This document shows positions 49,728 to 56,904 of a stretch of 64,000 nt of DNA, piece by piece. The stretch lies in NCBI GenBank assembly GCA_964447275.1, contig CAYURI010000002.1:1-64000 (forward strand), in the 5' to 3' direction. The stretch's first letter is position 1; every line of letters begins with the position of its first letter. A program made the position numbers and the translations under genes. Source of the DNA: DAOSVX01 sp964447275. Its GTDB lineage: Bacteria; Bacillota_I; Bacilli_A; RF39; UBA660. Under the pieces are notes generated by a model that was not told the origin of the DNA, did not search any database, and saw only the letters and a list, made by a program, of their open reading frames with translations.

Positions 49728-50276
49728 ATGGAAAAGAACAAATTAATTATTTTAGGTGGCAATGCCAGTAATAATATTACTTGGCTAAAGAAGATGAAAA
49801 AAATTTATGAAAAGGATTATGATGTAATTACTATCTATTATGACCATTGGAATAGCGACAAGAAAATAGACTTTGATTTAGAACTTAAAAAAATCAGAAA
49901 AATAGTCATGGATCTTAATGATTATTATGTGCTAGCAAAATCAGTTGGATCAGTGATATCCTTAATTGGAATTGAAAGACAAATAATTAAGCCAAAAGGA
50001 ATTATAATTTTAGGATTCCCATTAAGATATTTAGAAAACAACAATATAAATATAGATGCTACAATTAAAATGGCTTCTGCCAAAACTAAAGTGTTGGTAA
50101 TTCAACAAAAGAATGATCCGGTGGGTAGTTATCGTGAAGTTGTTGAAAAATTACCTAATAATATAAAAACGGTTGAAATACCAGGCGTTTATCATGTTTA
50201 TAGTAATATAAATTGTATAAAAAATCTAGTTGATGACTTTATAAAGCATTTAAAACAATGTTTTTTTATGCTATAA
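49728..50276 (+). CDS. Alpha/beta-hydrolase-like protein
   Basis: The 182-residue protein has strand-turn KLIILGGNASNN, the nucleophile-elbow-like AKSVGSVISL (about residues 60-69), an acid-position segment VIQQKNDPVGSYREV and GVYHVYSN as the His position. That is the Ser-Asp-His order of small alpha/beta hydrolases, with a G-x-S-x-G variant K-S-V-G-S. Activity is not proven. The 3' end overlaps both an intrinsic-terminator-like hairpin (50243-50267) and the -10 of the next gene (50269-50277); the stop at 50274-50276 lies inside that -10. Confidence 0.62.
   Translation: MEKNKLIILGGNASNNITWLKKMKKIYEKDYDVITIYYDHWNSDKKIDFDLELKKIRKIVMDLNDYYVLAKSVGSVISLIGIERQIIKPKGIIILGFPLRYLENNNINIDATIKMASAKTKVLVIQQKNDPVGSYREVVEKLPNNIKTVEIPGVYHVYSNINCIKNLVDDFIKHLKQCFFML
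50243..50267 (+). terminator. Terminator-like hairpin inside the 3' end of the hydrolase-like gene
   Basis: AAAGCATT (50243-50250) pairs with AATGTTTT around TAAAAC, followed by Ts. Termination here would end the mRNA before the stop codon at 50274. Confidence 0.55.
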
Positions 50277-50277
50277 T
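50269..50277 (+). promoter_or_regulatory. Extended -10 containing the upstream stop codon
   Basis: TGCTATAAT at 50269-50277 includes the TAA stop (50274-50276) of the preceding gene and lies 18 bp before ATG 50296. Confidence 0.65.
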
Positions 50278-50295
50278 ATCTTTAGGAGAATGTTT

Positions 50296-50592
50296 ATGGA
50301 AAAATTTAGAAAGAATATGGTAGACATTTTAGAAATAAATTTAGTTTTAGAATCCTATCATGATGATACGGCCACAGAATATGGTGATGAAGAAGTAAGA
50401 ACAGAAGATGATCTGCAATTATTAAGAGAACAAAAAGACAATTTATCTGAAGCAGAAAAGATTAAAAGATCAGAAGACATTTTAGCCAGACTAAATAAAG
50501 TGTTAGATGAAATAGGCAGAGAAAAGTTTATTTTTTATGATAATGGAAATATAGACTATACATATGTTAATCTACCTAATAAAGGAGAATAA
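50296..50592 (+). CDS. Small acidic protein, tandem paralogue 1
   Basis: The 98-residue protein is almost entirely helical and charged (MEKFRKNMVDILEINLVLES), with a C-terminal YDNGNIDYTYVNLP. It is a close paralogue of the protein encoded directly downstream. The start ATG 50296 is chosen over ATG 50290 because the second copy has the same GGAGA-6-nt-ATG spacing. No family is recognised. It heads a three-gene operon ending in a CFI-box protein. Confidence 0.72.
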   Translation: MEKFRKNMVDILEINLVLESYHDDTATEYGDEEVRTEDDLQLLREQKDNLSEAEKIKRSEDILARLNKVLDEIGREKFIFYDNGNIDYTYVNLPNKGE

Positions 50593-50594
50593 TT

Positions 50595-50903
50595 ATGGAA
50601 AAGTTTAGAAAGAATATGGGGTATATACTAGAAATAAATTTAGCATTAGAATCTTATCATGATGACACAGCCACAGAATATAGAAGAGAAGAAATTGGGG
50701 TATATGATGACTTACAATTCCTGGAAGAGCAAAACAACAATTTATCTGAAGCAGAAAAGATTAAAAGATCAGAAGACATTTTAACTAGGCTAAATACATT
50801 GCTAGATGAAATAGGTAGAGAAAAGTTTATTTTTTATAATGATGGTGGCATGGAATATACATATATTAATTTACATAATAAAGGAGATGGAAACAATGGG
50901 TAA
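50595..50903 (+). CDS. Small acidic protein, tandem paralogue 2
   Basis: The 102-residue protein shares long identical blocks with copy 1 (MEKFRKNM, ESYHDDTATEY, NLSEAEKIKRSEDIL, LDEIGREKFIFY). Differences are spread in the middle and C-terminal regions, so the copies have diverged and are under constraint. The stop of copy 1 is 2 bp upstream. Its end overlaps the CFI-box gene by 8 bp, so the genes are translationally coupled. The function is unknown; two paralogues with one CFI-box partner suggest a complex or a chaperone-effector arrangement, as inference only. Confidence 0.75.
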   Translation: MEKFRKNMGYILEINLALESYHDDTATEYRREEIGVYDDLQFLEEQNNNLSEAEKIKRSEDILTRLNTLLDEIGREKFIFYNDGGMEYTYINLHNKGDGNNG

Positions 50904-51531
50904 AGATGATAAATCTTGGGGATATGCATCATACGATGTTGACCATCCTGATGATGAAAGATTAACCTATACCAGATATCAAGATAATGGTAGTGTTAAT
51001 AAATATACTGACAATGGTAATGGCGGGCATAGTCATGATTATTGGAAAAGCGCGAACGACTATAATTCGGGCAAAGATCCAAATCAATCTAGGCGAGAAA
51101 GTAACGATAAGAAGAATCCATCTACAGGAGAGGTTCAGAGTGGATCAGGCTGTTATTTAACAACTGCATGTATGAAACATCATCCTGGCAGTTTCGATGA
51201 TAACTGTTATGAGCTTAGAGTATTGCGATGGTTTAGAGATAACTTTGTATCAGAAGAAGATAAAAAGCATTATTATGCAACTTCACCATTAATAGTTGCT
51301 GCTATTTCTTCAGGAGAAAATAGTGACTTAATATATGATTATATATATGATAATGTTATAGACTATTGTGTGACAGCTATCGAAAATGGTGAGTATGAAA
51401 AGGCATATAATAGGTATAGAGATAGTATATTAAGTTTTGAAGAAACATTTATTAAAAAAAGCCTTCAAGAAGGACTAATTAGAGTGTTAAAAAACAGAGC
51501 GAGCCAAGCCGAAGATGATGAAAGGATATAA
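50896..51531 (+). CDS. CFI-box (CTERM) domain protein
   Basis: The 211-residue protein has a polar, Tyr- and Gly-rich N-terminal half (about 1-85, probably disordered) and a C-terminal domain opening SGSGCYLTTACMKHHPGSFD (about 85-104), then NCYELRVLRWFRDNFV and helices with YDYIYDNVIDYCVTAI. This matches CFI-box proteins, named for the Cys-Phe/Tyr-Ile-like motif, whose function is unclear. The ATG at 50896 follows AAGGAGATGGAAACA. It overlaps the second small-protein gene by 8 bp. Confidence 0.72.
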   Translation: MGKDDKSWGYASYDVDHPDDERLTYTRYQDNGSVNKYTDNGNGGHSHDYWKSANDYNSGKDPNQSRRESNDKKNPSTGEVQSGSGCYLTTACMKHHPGSFDDNCYELRVLRWFRDNFVSEEDKKHYYATSPLIVAAISSGENSDLIYDYIYDNVIDYCVTAIENGEYEKAYNRYRDSILSFEETFIKKSLQEGLIRVLKNRASQAEDDERI

Positions 51532-51548
51532 GTCATATATCTTTTTTT
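51524..51548 (+). terminator. Intrinsic terminator of the CFI-box operon
   Basis: GATATA (51525-51530) pairs with TATATC (51536-51541) around AGTCA and runs into seven Ts. The stem contains the gene's stop. Confidence 0.8.
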
Positions 51549-51549
51549 A

Positions 51550-51558
51550 TGATATAAT
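51550..51558 (+). promoter_or_regulatory. Extended -10 of the frameshifted Nudix gene
   Basis: TGATATAAT at 51550-51558 lies directly behind the terminator T tract and 13-19 bp before the ATG candidates at 51571 and 51577. Confidence 0.6.
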
Positions 51559-51576
51559 GCTTATAAGATGATGTTT

Positions 51577-52055
51577 ATGTTAAACAAAATTATTTCTTTT
51601 ATTTTAATGATGATAATAAAATATTATTACTTCATAATAATCCTTTAGATCCAACTCATGGTGGGGATTTTTGGTATACAGTAACTGGTGGCTTTGAAGA
51701 CTATGATAAAACAGCTGAAGATGTAGTAAAAAGAGAGATAAAAGAAGAAACGAATCTAGATGTCAAAGAGGTTATATATTTAAATTGGATTCTTAAATAT
51801 AAAGATAAAGGGTTAAACTGTGTTGAATATGTATATATATCATTTGTTGAAGGTGGTAATATAAATTTAGATGAGTCTGAAAATATCGAGTATGAATGGT
51901 GTAACATTGATGACTTTATTAAGAAAATTAGATGGTTCGGCGATTTAGAATTATTAAAAAAAGTATTAATTGATGGGATTAACAGAAAAGTGTATTTTTA
52001 TGAAGAAAAGATTGAAAATTATTGCTTTAATTTTCAAACAATTAATAGGAATTAG
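51577..52055 (+). pseudogene. Frameshifted Nudix hydrolase gene
   Basis: Reading from 51579, the DNA encodes VKQNYFFYFNDDNKILLLHN, WYTVTGGFEDY, and REIKEETNLD, then a full Nudix-fold tail to TAG 52053-52055. No start codon is available in that frame. The ATGs at 51568, 51571 and 51577 are in another frame and soon meet a stop. Restoring one T in TTT-AAA (51579-51583) would give MFKQNYFF in frame. So the gene has lost one base, or the assembly has. The Nudix box has Lys at the GX5E position, so the protein may already be weak or specialised. Confidence 0.75.
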
Positions 52056-52067
52056 GAGATGAAAGAA

Positions 52068-52475
52068 ATGAAAGATAAAAAAATATGGGATGAACTTTAT
52101 AATAAAGCAAAATCAGTAATTAATCCAAGAACAGTATCGCCATTTATTGAAGCTGGTGGTGTAGGGGCTGCAATTTTAACTGATAAAGGTAATATTTATG
52201 TTGGGGTTTGTATTGATACAGCTTGTACTTTAGGAATGTGTGCCGAAAGAAATGCTATAGCTAACATGATAACAAATGGCGAAAACAAAATAATTAAACT
52301 AGTTTGCGTATGCCAAGATGGATCAGTTGGTTCTCCGTGTGGAGCTTGCAGAGAATACTTAATGCAGTTAGATAAAGATAGCAAGAATATGGAAATATTA
52401 ATTGATTGTGAAACCTATAAAATATTAAGACTAGAAGAACTAACTCCAGATTGGTGGGGTTATGATAGATTCTAA
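52068..52475 (+). CDS. Cytidine-deaminase-family zinc hydrolase
   Basis: The 135-residue protein has the zinc and catalytic motifs CAERNAI (about 62-68) and PCGACREYL (about 95-103), and GVCIDTACTLGMCAERNAI before it. Cytidine deaminase and blasticidin-S deaminase share this fold. The active-site context (TACTLGMCAERNA) is closer to the blasticidin/cytidine deaminase group than to dCMP deaminase, but which nucleoside is used cannot be told. The ATG at 52068 follows AGGAGATGAAAG. Confidence 0.85.
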   Translation: MKDKKIWDELYNKAKSVINPRTVSPFIEAGGVGAAILTDKGNIYVGVCIDTACTLGMCAERNAIANMITNGENKIIKLVCVCQDGSVGSPCGACREYLMQLDKDSKNMEILIDCETYKILRLEELTPDWWGYDRF

Positions 52476-52500
52476 TACTTATGATTTAAAAATTCATAAT

Positions 52501-52527
52501 AGAGCATTTAAAATAATGCTTTTTTTA
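52501..52527 (+). terminator. Intrinsic terminator
   Basis: AGCATT (52503-52508) pairs with AATGCT (52515-52520) around TAAAAT, followed by Ts. Confidence 0.85.
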
Positions 52528-52536
52528 TGATATACT
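52528..52536 (+). promoter_or_regulatory. Extended -10 of the GNAT cluster
   Basis: TGATATACT at 52528-52536 lies at the end of the terminator T tract and 18 bp before ATG 52554. Confidence 0.6.
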
Positions 52537-52553
52537 TTAAATAGGTGATAAAA

Positions 52554-53027
52554 ATGATAATTGATTATGAAGATAAATATCAAGAAGAAATTAAATGCTT
52601 ATTAGTAGAATTGCAGGAATATATTGTTGCTATTGATAAAGAAAAATATAATATTATAACTCCAGGTTATAAAGAGTTATATTTTGCCAAAACGATAAAG
52701 GAAGTAGAAGAAAATCACGGCAAGATTTTATTAGCTAAAGATGATGATAAGATTGTTGGATTAATTATCGGTTTAATTGAGGAACCACATAATGAATATA
52801 ATTTCAAGGCACCCAGAAGAGGCAGAATAACCGAGTTAATAGTTTCCAAAACTTGTCGTTCTAAAGGCCTTGGCAACAAGTTGTTAACTGCTATGGAAAG
52901 TCATTTAAAAAGTAGTGGTTGTAAAGCCATTTTAATTGAAGTATTTGGTTATAACGACTTGGCTTTTAATTTTTATAGCAAGTATGGTTATAATACAAGA
53001 ATGTATGATGTTATAAAAATTATATAA
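52554..53027 (+). CDS. GNAT-family N-acetyltransferase
   Basis: The 157-residue protein has the acetyl-CoA motif ITELIVSKTCRSKGLGNKLL (R-x2-G-x-G) near residues 94-113, and HLKSSGCKAILIEVFGYNDL after it. The region RGRITELIV and the SYGYN-like FYSKYGYNTRMYD tail are typical of single-domain GNATs. Substrate is unknown. The ATG at 52554 follows GGTGATAAA. Two more GNATs follow. Confidence 0.88.
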   Translation: MIIDYEDKYQEEIKCLLVELQEYIVAIDKEKYNIITPGYKELYFAKTIKEVEENHGKILLAKDDDKIVGLIIGLIEEPHNEYNFKAPRRGRITELIVSKTCRSKGLGNKLLTAMESHLKSSGCKAILIEVFGYNDLAFNFYSKYGYNTRMYDVIKII

Positions 53028-53038
53028 AGGAGAGTATT

Positions 53039-53656
53039 ATGGAAATAAAAACAATAGAATCAGAAGCTAAATTAAAAGAAGTATTTAACTTTATGTCAAA
53101 GCTATTTTATGATGAAGCCAAAGAGTATAATGAACATTATTTTACAATGTCAGAAAGATTTTCAGAAATGTCAGAACAATTTAAGAAAGATAATGCTTTA
53201 TTACTTTATATGGAAGAGAATGGTGAAGTCATTGCGGCTTTAACTTCTAAAAACATGAATTTAGAAAAGCAAAAGATCACATTAGGAGTTATGGCTGTTT
53301 CTAAAGATCATCGAAGAAAAGGCTATGGCAAAGCACTTGTTTTAGAGCTTGAAAAAAGATGCCTTGAAAAAGGTATTAAACATATTGATTTAGGAGCTAG
53401 ATATAGAGCCTGCCCTTTATATATCTCATTAGGTTATAAGCCACTATTAATGGTTCAAATATTTGATTTTGCAACTATTTATGATGTTAAGAATGCTAAC
53501 ACCTTAAATTTAAAGCCTGGTTTTGAATGGCAGGGGGATGCTTATGGTTTTGTTTTCTTTGAAGTTGACGAAGTAAAAGAAGAATACATCAAGCATTTTG
53601 AGAACAATGTTAATAATTCTCAAGTACAATATATTTTTGAAAAAGATTTAATATAA
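53039..53656 (+). CDS. GNAT-family N-acetyltransferase, 205 aa
   Basis: The GNAT core shows LGVMAVSKDHRRKGYGKALVLELEKR (about 81-106) with R-x2-G-x-G, then DLGARYRACPLYISLGYKP. The protein is longer than its neighbours, with a C-terminal extension (FDFATIYDVKNANTLNLKPGFEWQ) that may form a second small domain. It begins 11 bp after the previous gene with an AAGGAG site. Substrate is unknown. Confidence 0.85.
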   Translation: MEIKTIESEAKLKEVFNFMSKLFYDEAKEYNEHYFTMSERFSEMSEQFKKDNALLLYMEENGEVIAALTSKNMNLEKQKITLGVMAVSKDHRRKGYGKALVLELEKRCLEKGIKHIDLGARYRACPLYISLGYKPLLMVQIFDFATIYDVKNANTLNLKPGFEWQGDAYGFVFFEVDEVKEEYIKHFENNVNNSQVQYIFEKDLI

Positions 53657-53694
53657 TTAAAAGATGATATCATAGTTGTTATGAGGTGAATAAG

Positions 53695-54174
53695 ATGGCA
53701 GTAAAACTAAAAAAAGTTAATTTAAGAGATAAAACAATACTATGCAATTTATTGCAATTATATTTGCATGATATTAGCTATTATTTCCCAATTGAATTTG
53801 ATGACAACAAAGGTTCTTATTTATATGATGATATAGAAAAATATTTTAATAATCTAAATAATCATGCTTATTTTGTCAATAATTGTAATAGAATATCGGG
53901 ATTTATGCTTATTGATAAAATCGAAGAAACAATGATTATTCAAGAAATGTTTGTTTTAAATAATTATAAAAATAAAGGAATCGGAAAAAATGCTGTTTTT
54001 ACAGCTTTAGACAAGTACAAGGGGAATTGGGTAATAAAGTCATTGCCAGGATCAATTCCGGCTGAGCAATTCTGGTTAAGGACTATAAAAGAATATACCA
54101 ATGGCAATTTTAATGTTGAACATGTTGGTAAATATAATAGAGCTGTATTTACATTTAATTCAAGGAACTTTTAA
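53695..54174 (+). CDS. GNAT-like acetyltransferase
   Basis: The 159-residue protein has MIIQEMFVLNNYKNKGIGKNAV (about 83-104), an acetyl-CoA P-loop with K-N-K-G-I-G in the R-x2-G-x-G position, and a YLYDDIEKYFNNLN helix before it. The rest is a GNAT fold. The usual Arg/Gln is replaced by K-N-K. The ATG at 53695 follows GAGGTGAATAAG. It is the third of three GNATs in a row. Confidence 0.75.
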   Translation: MAVKLKKVNLRDKTILCNLLQLYLHDISYYFPIEFDDNKGSYLYDDIEKYFNNLNNHAYFVNNCNRISGFMLIDKIEETMIIQEMFVLNNYKNKGIGKNAVFTALDKYKGNWVIKSLPGSIPAEQFWLRTIKEYTNGNFNVEHVGKYNRAVFTFNSRNF

Positions 54175-54222
54175 AAAAACGTTAAACCGCTTAGTCGTTA
54201 ATAAAAGAGGTAGGTGATTATT

Positions 54223-55788
54223 ATGATTACTCTTGGAAATCTAAATGTAGTATTACAAAAAGATTCTAGGATCCTATTAAAAGATTTTAATTTCACTTTA
54301 AATAAAGGCGATAAAGTTGCTATTATAGGCGAAGAAGGTAATGGTAAAAGTACCTTATTAAAATTAATTTATGATGTTAAACTAATTGAATATTATTGTG
54401 AATTTAGTGGCAATATAATAAAAAAAGGAATAAAAATTGGCTATCTAGAACAATCATTAAACTTAGATTGGTATAATTTTACAATAAATGAATATTTTTT
54501 AAAAGATTCAATCCTTGAAGATATAAATTTAGATAAATATAATAATTTAAATGATATTTCTACAATTTTAGCTAAAATGCATATGGATCCAGCAATAGTT
54601 TATAGTTGCCAATTAATGGGCACCTTATCGGGCGGAGAAAAAATTAAGATTCAATTAGCAAAAATTTTGGCTATGAATGTAGATGTCCTTTTATTAGATG
54701 AACCAACAAACGACCTTGATATTAAGACTCTAGTTTGGTTAGAATATTTTATAAATAGTAGTTTGATTCCTATTATATTCATTTCTCATGATGAAACTTT
54801 ACTTGAAAATACTGCTAATGTTATTATTCATATTGAACAATTAAAAAGAAAGCAGTCGCCCAAGCATACCATAGAAAGAATCTCGTATCGTGACTATATT
54901 CAAAAAAGGTTGGGTATGATTGAAAAACAAGGCCAAATCGCTAAAAAGCAAAGAGCTGAGCATCAAGAGCAAATGGAAAAATTTAGGCAAACGTATCAAA
55001 AAGTAGAGTTTCAACAAAATACAATAAGTCGTTCCGATCCTCATGGAGCTGCTCTTTTAAAGAAAAAAATGAAAAGTTTAAAATCTCAAGAAAGAAGATA
55101 CGAAAGAGAAAAAGAAAACTTTTTTGATATTCCAGAAATGGAAGAAGCAATTGGTGTTAATTTTGATGAAGTTTTTATCCCTAACAGAAAGAAGATTTTA
55201 GATTTAGAAATTGATAATTTAAGTAGCCCAGAAAAAGTATTGGTCAAAAACATAAAATTAAATGTTAGCGGACCTGAACATATTGCTATTATAGGAGCAA
55301 ATGGGGTTGGTAAAACCACTTTATTGAAAATAATATACCAAGAGCTCAAAGAAAGAAAAGATATAACGGTTGGATACATGCTACAAAATTATGATGATTT
55401 ATTAGATATTGATAAAACAGCAATTGATTTTATCAAAAATGATTCGTCAAAAGAAGAGATAACAAAAATTATGACATTCCTTGGATCTTTGAAGTTTACT
55501 CCTGAAGAAATGCAAGAAAAAGTTAAAGATTTATCTGGTGGTCAAAAAGCCAAAATATTAATTTTAAAATTAATATTAAATAAATGTGATGTTTTAATTT
55601 TAGATGAGCCAACTCGAAATTTAAGCCCATTATCTAATCCAATAATAAGAAATATATTAAGCTTTTATAAAGGGGCAATAATAAGTGTATCTCATGATCG
55701 TAAATATATAGAAGATGTTTGTGATACAATATACCAATTGACAAGCCAAGGATTAGCAAAATGTTATGAAATAAAATTAAAAAAATAA
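54223..55788 (+). CDS. ABC-F family ATPase
   Basis: The 521-residue protein has two ABC domains: Walker A EEGNGKSTLL and GANGVGKTTLL, signatures LSGGEKIKIQLAKIL and LSGGQKAKILILKL, Walker B VLLLDEPTNDLDI and VLILDEPTRNL. They are joined by a long basic linker (RKQSPKHTIERISYRDYIQK to KMKSLKSQERRYER, about residues 208-290). There is no membrane region, so it acts on ribosomes, not as a transporter. ABC-F proteins with an extended linker, such as Vga, Lsa and Msr, protect ribosomes from antibiotics, but others are housekeeping translation factors. The neighbouring rRNA-methyltransferase-type gene supports the resistance reading. The ATG at 54223 follows TAGGTGATTATT. Confidence 0.88.
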   Translation: MITLGNLNVVLQKDSRILLKDFNFTLNKGDKVAIIGEEGNGKSTLLKLIYDVKLIEYYCEFSGNIIKKGIKIGYLEQSLNLDWYNFTINEYFLKDSILEDINLDKYNNLNDISTILAKMHMDPAIVYSCQLMGTLSGGEKIKIQLAKILAMNVDVLLLDEPTNDLDIKTLVWLEYFINSSLIPIIFISHDETLLENTANVIIHIEQLKRKQSPKHTIERISYRDYIQKRLGMIEKQGQIAKKQRAEHQEQMEKFRQTYQKVEFQQNTISRSDPHGAALLKKKMKSLKSQERRYEREKENFFDIPEMEEAIGVNFDEVFIPNRKKILDLEIDNLSSPEKVLVKNIKLNVSGPEHIAIIGANGVGKTTLLKIIYQELKERKDITVGYMLQNYDDLLDIDKTAIDFIKNDSSKEEITKIMTFLGSLKFTPEEMQEKVKDLSGGQKAKILILKLILNKCDVLILDEPTRNLSPLSNPIIRNILSFYKGAIISVSHDRKYIEDVCDTIYQLTSQGLAKCYEIKLKK

Positions 55789-55814
55789 CATCTTTTTTAG
55801 GGTGCTATTTTTTT
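55783..55814 (+). terminator. Intrinsic terminator of the ABC-F gene
   Basis: AAATAACATC pairs with GGTGCTATTT around TTTTTTAG with one mismatch, followed by Ts. Confidence 0.75.
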
Positions 55815-55883
55815 AAATTTACTCATATATATTTTTAAATGATTAAAAGTACAATTTAGAAAAAGCTTCCCCATAAACCTTTT

Positions 55884-56087
55884 TTGACAAATAAACCTAA
55901 ATATGATAATATTTAACCGCAGTGATTCAATTCGCCCATTCGCGTGTTGCTGTCTTAGAAATTAATGATTCTTTTGGATCATAATAATGAAGGATGTTGA
56001 GAATCTTCTTCATGAATGGCAAAAATAAACCATAGTCAAAGAAACTTTTGGTTATTTTTTGCTATTTAGAGGAAGAAGGATATTATT
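55884..56087 (+). promoter_or_regulatory. Promoter and attenuator-like leader of the rRNA-methyltransferase gene
   Basis: TTGACA (55884-55889) and TAATAT (55907-55912) are 17 bp apart. The leader of about 170 nt ends in a long hairpin: GCAAAAATAAACC (56019-56031) pairs with GGTTATTTTTTGC (56050-56062), with an inner AAAG-AAA-CTTT. Its T-rich arm makes it an intrinsic-terminator candidate. A possible leader peptide MKDVENLLHEWQK (ATG 55987) ends at TAA 56026-56028, inside the 5' arm. Other small ORFs start at 55965 (MILLDHNNEGC) and 56016 (through the hairpin). Ribosome stalling on the leader could open the hairpin, as in drug-inducible resistance genes; that mechanism is inference. Confidence 0.7.
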
Positions 56088-56888
56088 ATGAATTTTAATA
56101 ATAAAACAAATTATTTAGATCAGATTTTTTTGGTGGATGATTGTGTTGTTAAAACCTTTATTGAGGAGTCTAATTTAAATAAAACTGATATAGTTGTTGA
56201 GATAGGACCTGGTAAAGGTAATTTAACAAACTTAATTGCTCCGAAAGTAGAAAAACTATATTGCATAGAACTTGATGAAAGATTAAAACCAGACTTATTA
56301 AAAACAAAAGAAAATAATCCAAATACAGAAATTATTTTTGGTAGTGCTTTAGATATTTTTATTCCAATATGCACAAAAATAATTACATCATTACCATATA
56401 GCATCACAGAGCCTTTTATTGAAAAACTAATTAAGTGTGATTTTAATGAAGCAATTATGATCGTTGGTAATAAATATGCTAAAGGTGTAATGGAATCACA
56501 ACTTAATCGATTGAGTTTACTAACTAATTGTTTTTTTAAAACTGAAAAAATAATGGAAATAATTCCAGATGCTTTCTTTCCTAAGCCTAGAGTAATGTCA
56601 GCCATGGTAAAAATGATTCCTTTAGAAGCAAACGAAATAGAAGATTTAAAACTATTAATATTTAGATTTATGTTTATTTATCGCTCACAAAAAGTAAAAA
56701 ATGCTTTAATGGAATCTTTAATAAGAGCTAAATCTTTTAAAGAAGAAACACTTACTAAAAAAATGAGTAAAGAAATTATAAAAAATCTCGATATATCAAA
56801 TGATTTGTTAGCAAAAAAGTTTGAGGTTTGTACAAATGAAGACTTAGAAGTTTTATATCGTCAGATTGAAAAAATAAATATTTTTTGA
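56088..56888 (+). CDS. KsgA/Erm-family rRNA adenine methyltransferase-like protein
   Basis: The 266-residue protein begins with a substrate helix DQIFLVDDCVVKTFIEES (11-28), has SAM motif I VEIGPGKGNLT (37-47), LYCIELDERL for the ribose, and motif IV SLPYSITEP (101-109). Family members have N-x-P-Y/F here; Asn to Ser is a change. KsgA dimethylates two adenines of 16S rRNA; Erm methylates A2058 of 23S rRNA and gives macrolide resistance. The divergence from both, the regulatory leader and the ABC-F neighbour suggest a resistance-type or accessory role, but a second KsgA or a mitochondrial-TFB-like enzyme cannot be excluded. The ATG follows GAGGAAGAAGGAT. Confidence 0.78.
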   Translation: MNFNNKTNYLDQIFLVDDCVVKTFIEESNLNKTDIVVEIGPGKGNLTNLIAPKVEKLYCIELDERLKPDLLKTKENNPNTEIIFGSALDIFIPICTKIITSLPYSITEPFIEKLIKCDFNEAIMIVGNKYAKGVMESQLNRLSLLTNCFFKTEKIMEIIPDAFFPKPRVMSAMVKMIPLEANEIEDLKLLIFRFMFIYRSQKVKNALMESLIRAKSFKEETLTKKMSKEIIKNLDISNDLLAKKFEVCTNEDLEVLYRQIEKINIF

Positions 56889-56904
56889 TAGTGAGGTGAT
56901 TATT

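Noticed and set aside
50839..50895. Longer start for the CFI-box protein
   Set aside because: The extra residues come from the overlapping small-protein gene; AAGGAGATGG places the start at 50896.
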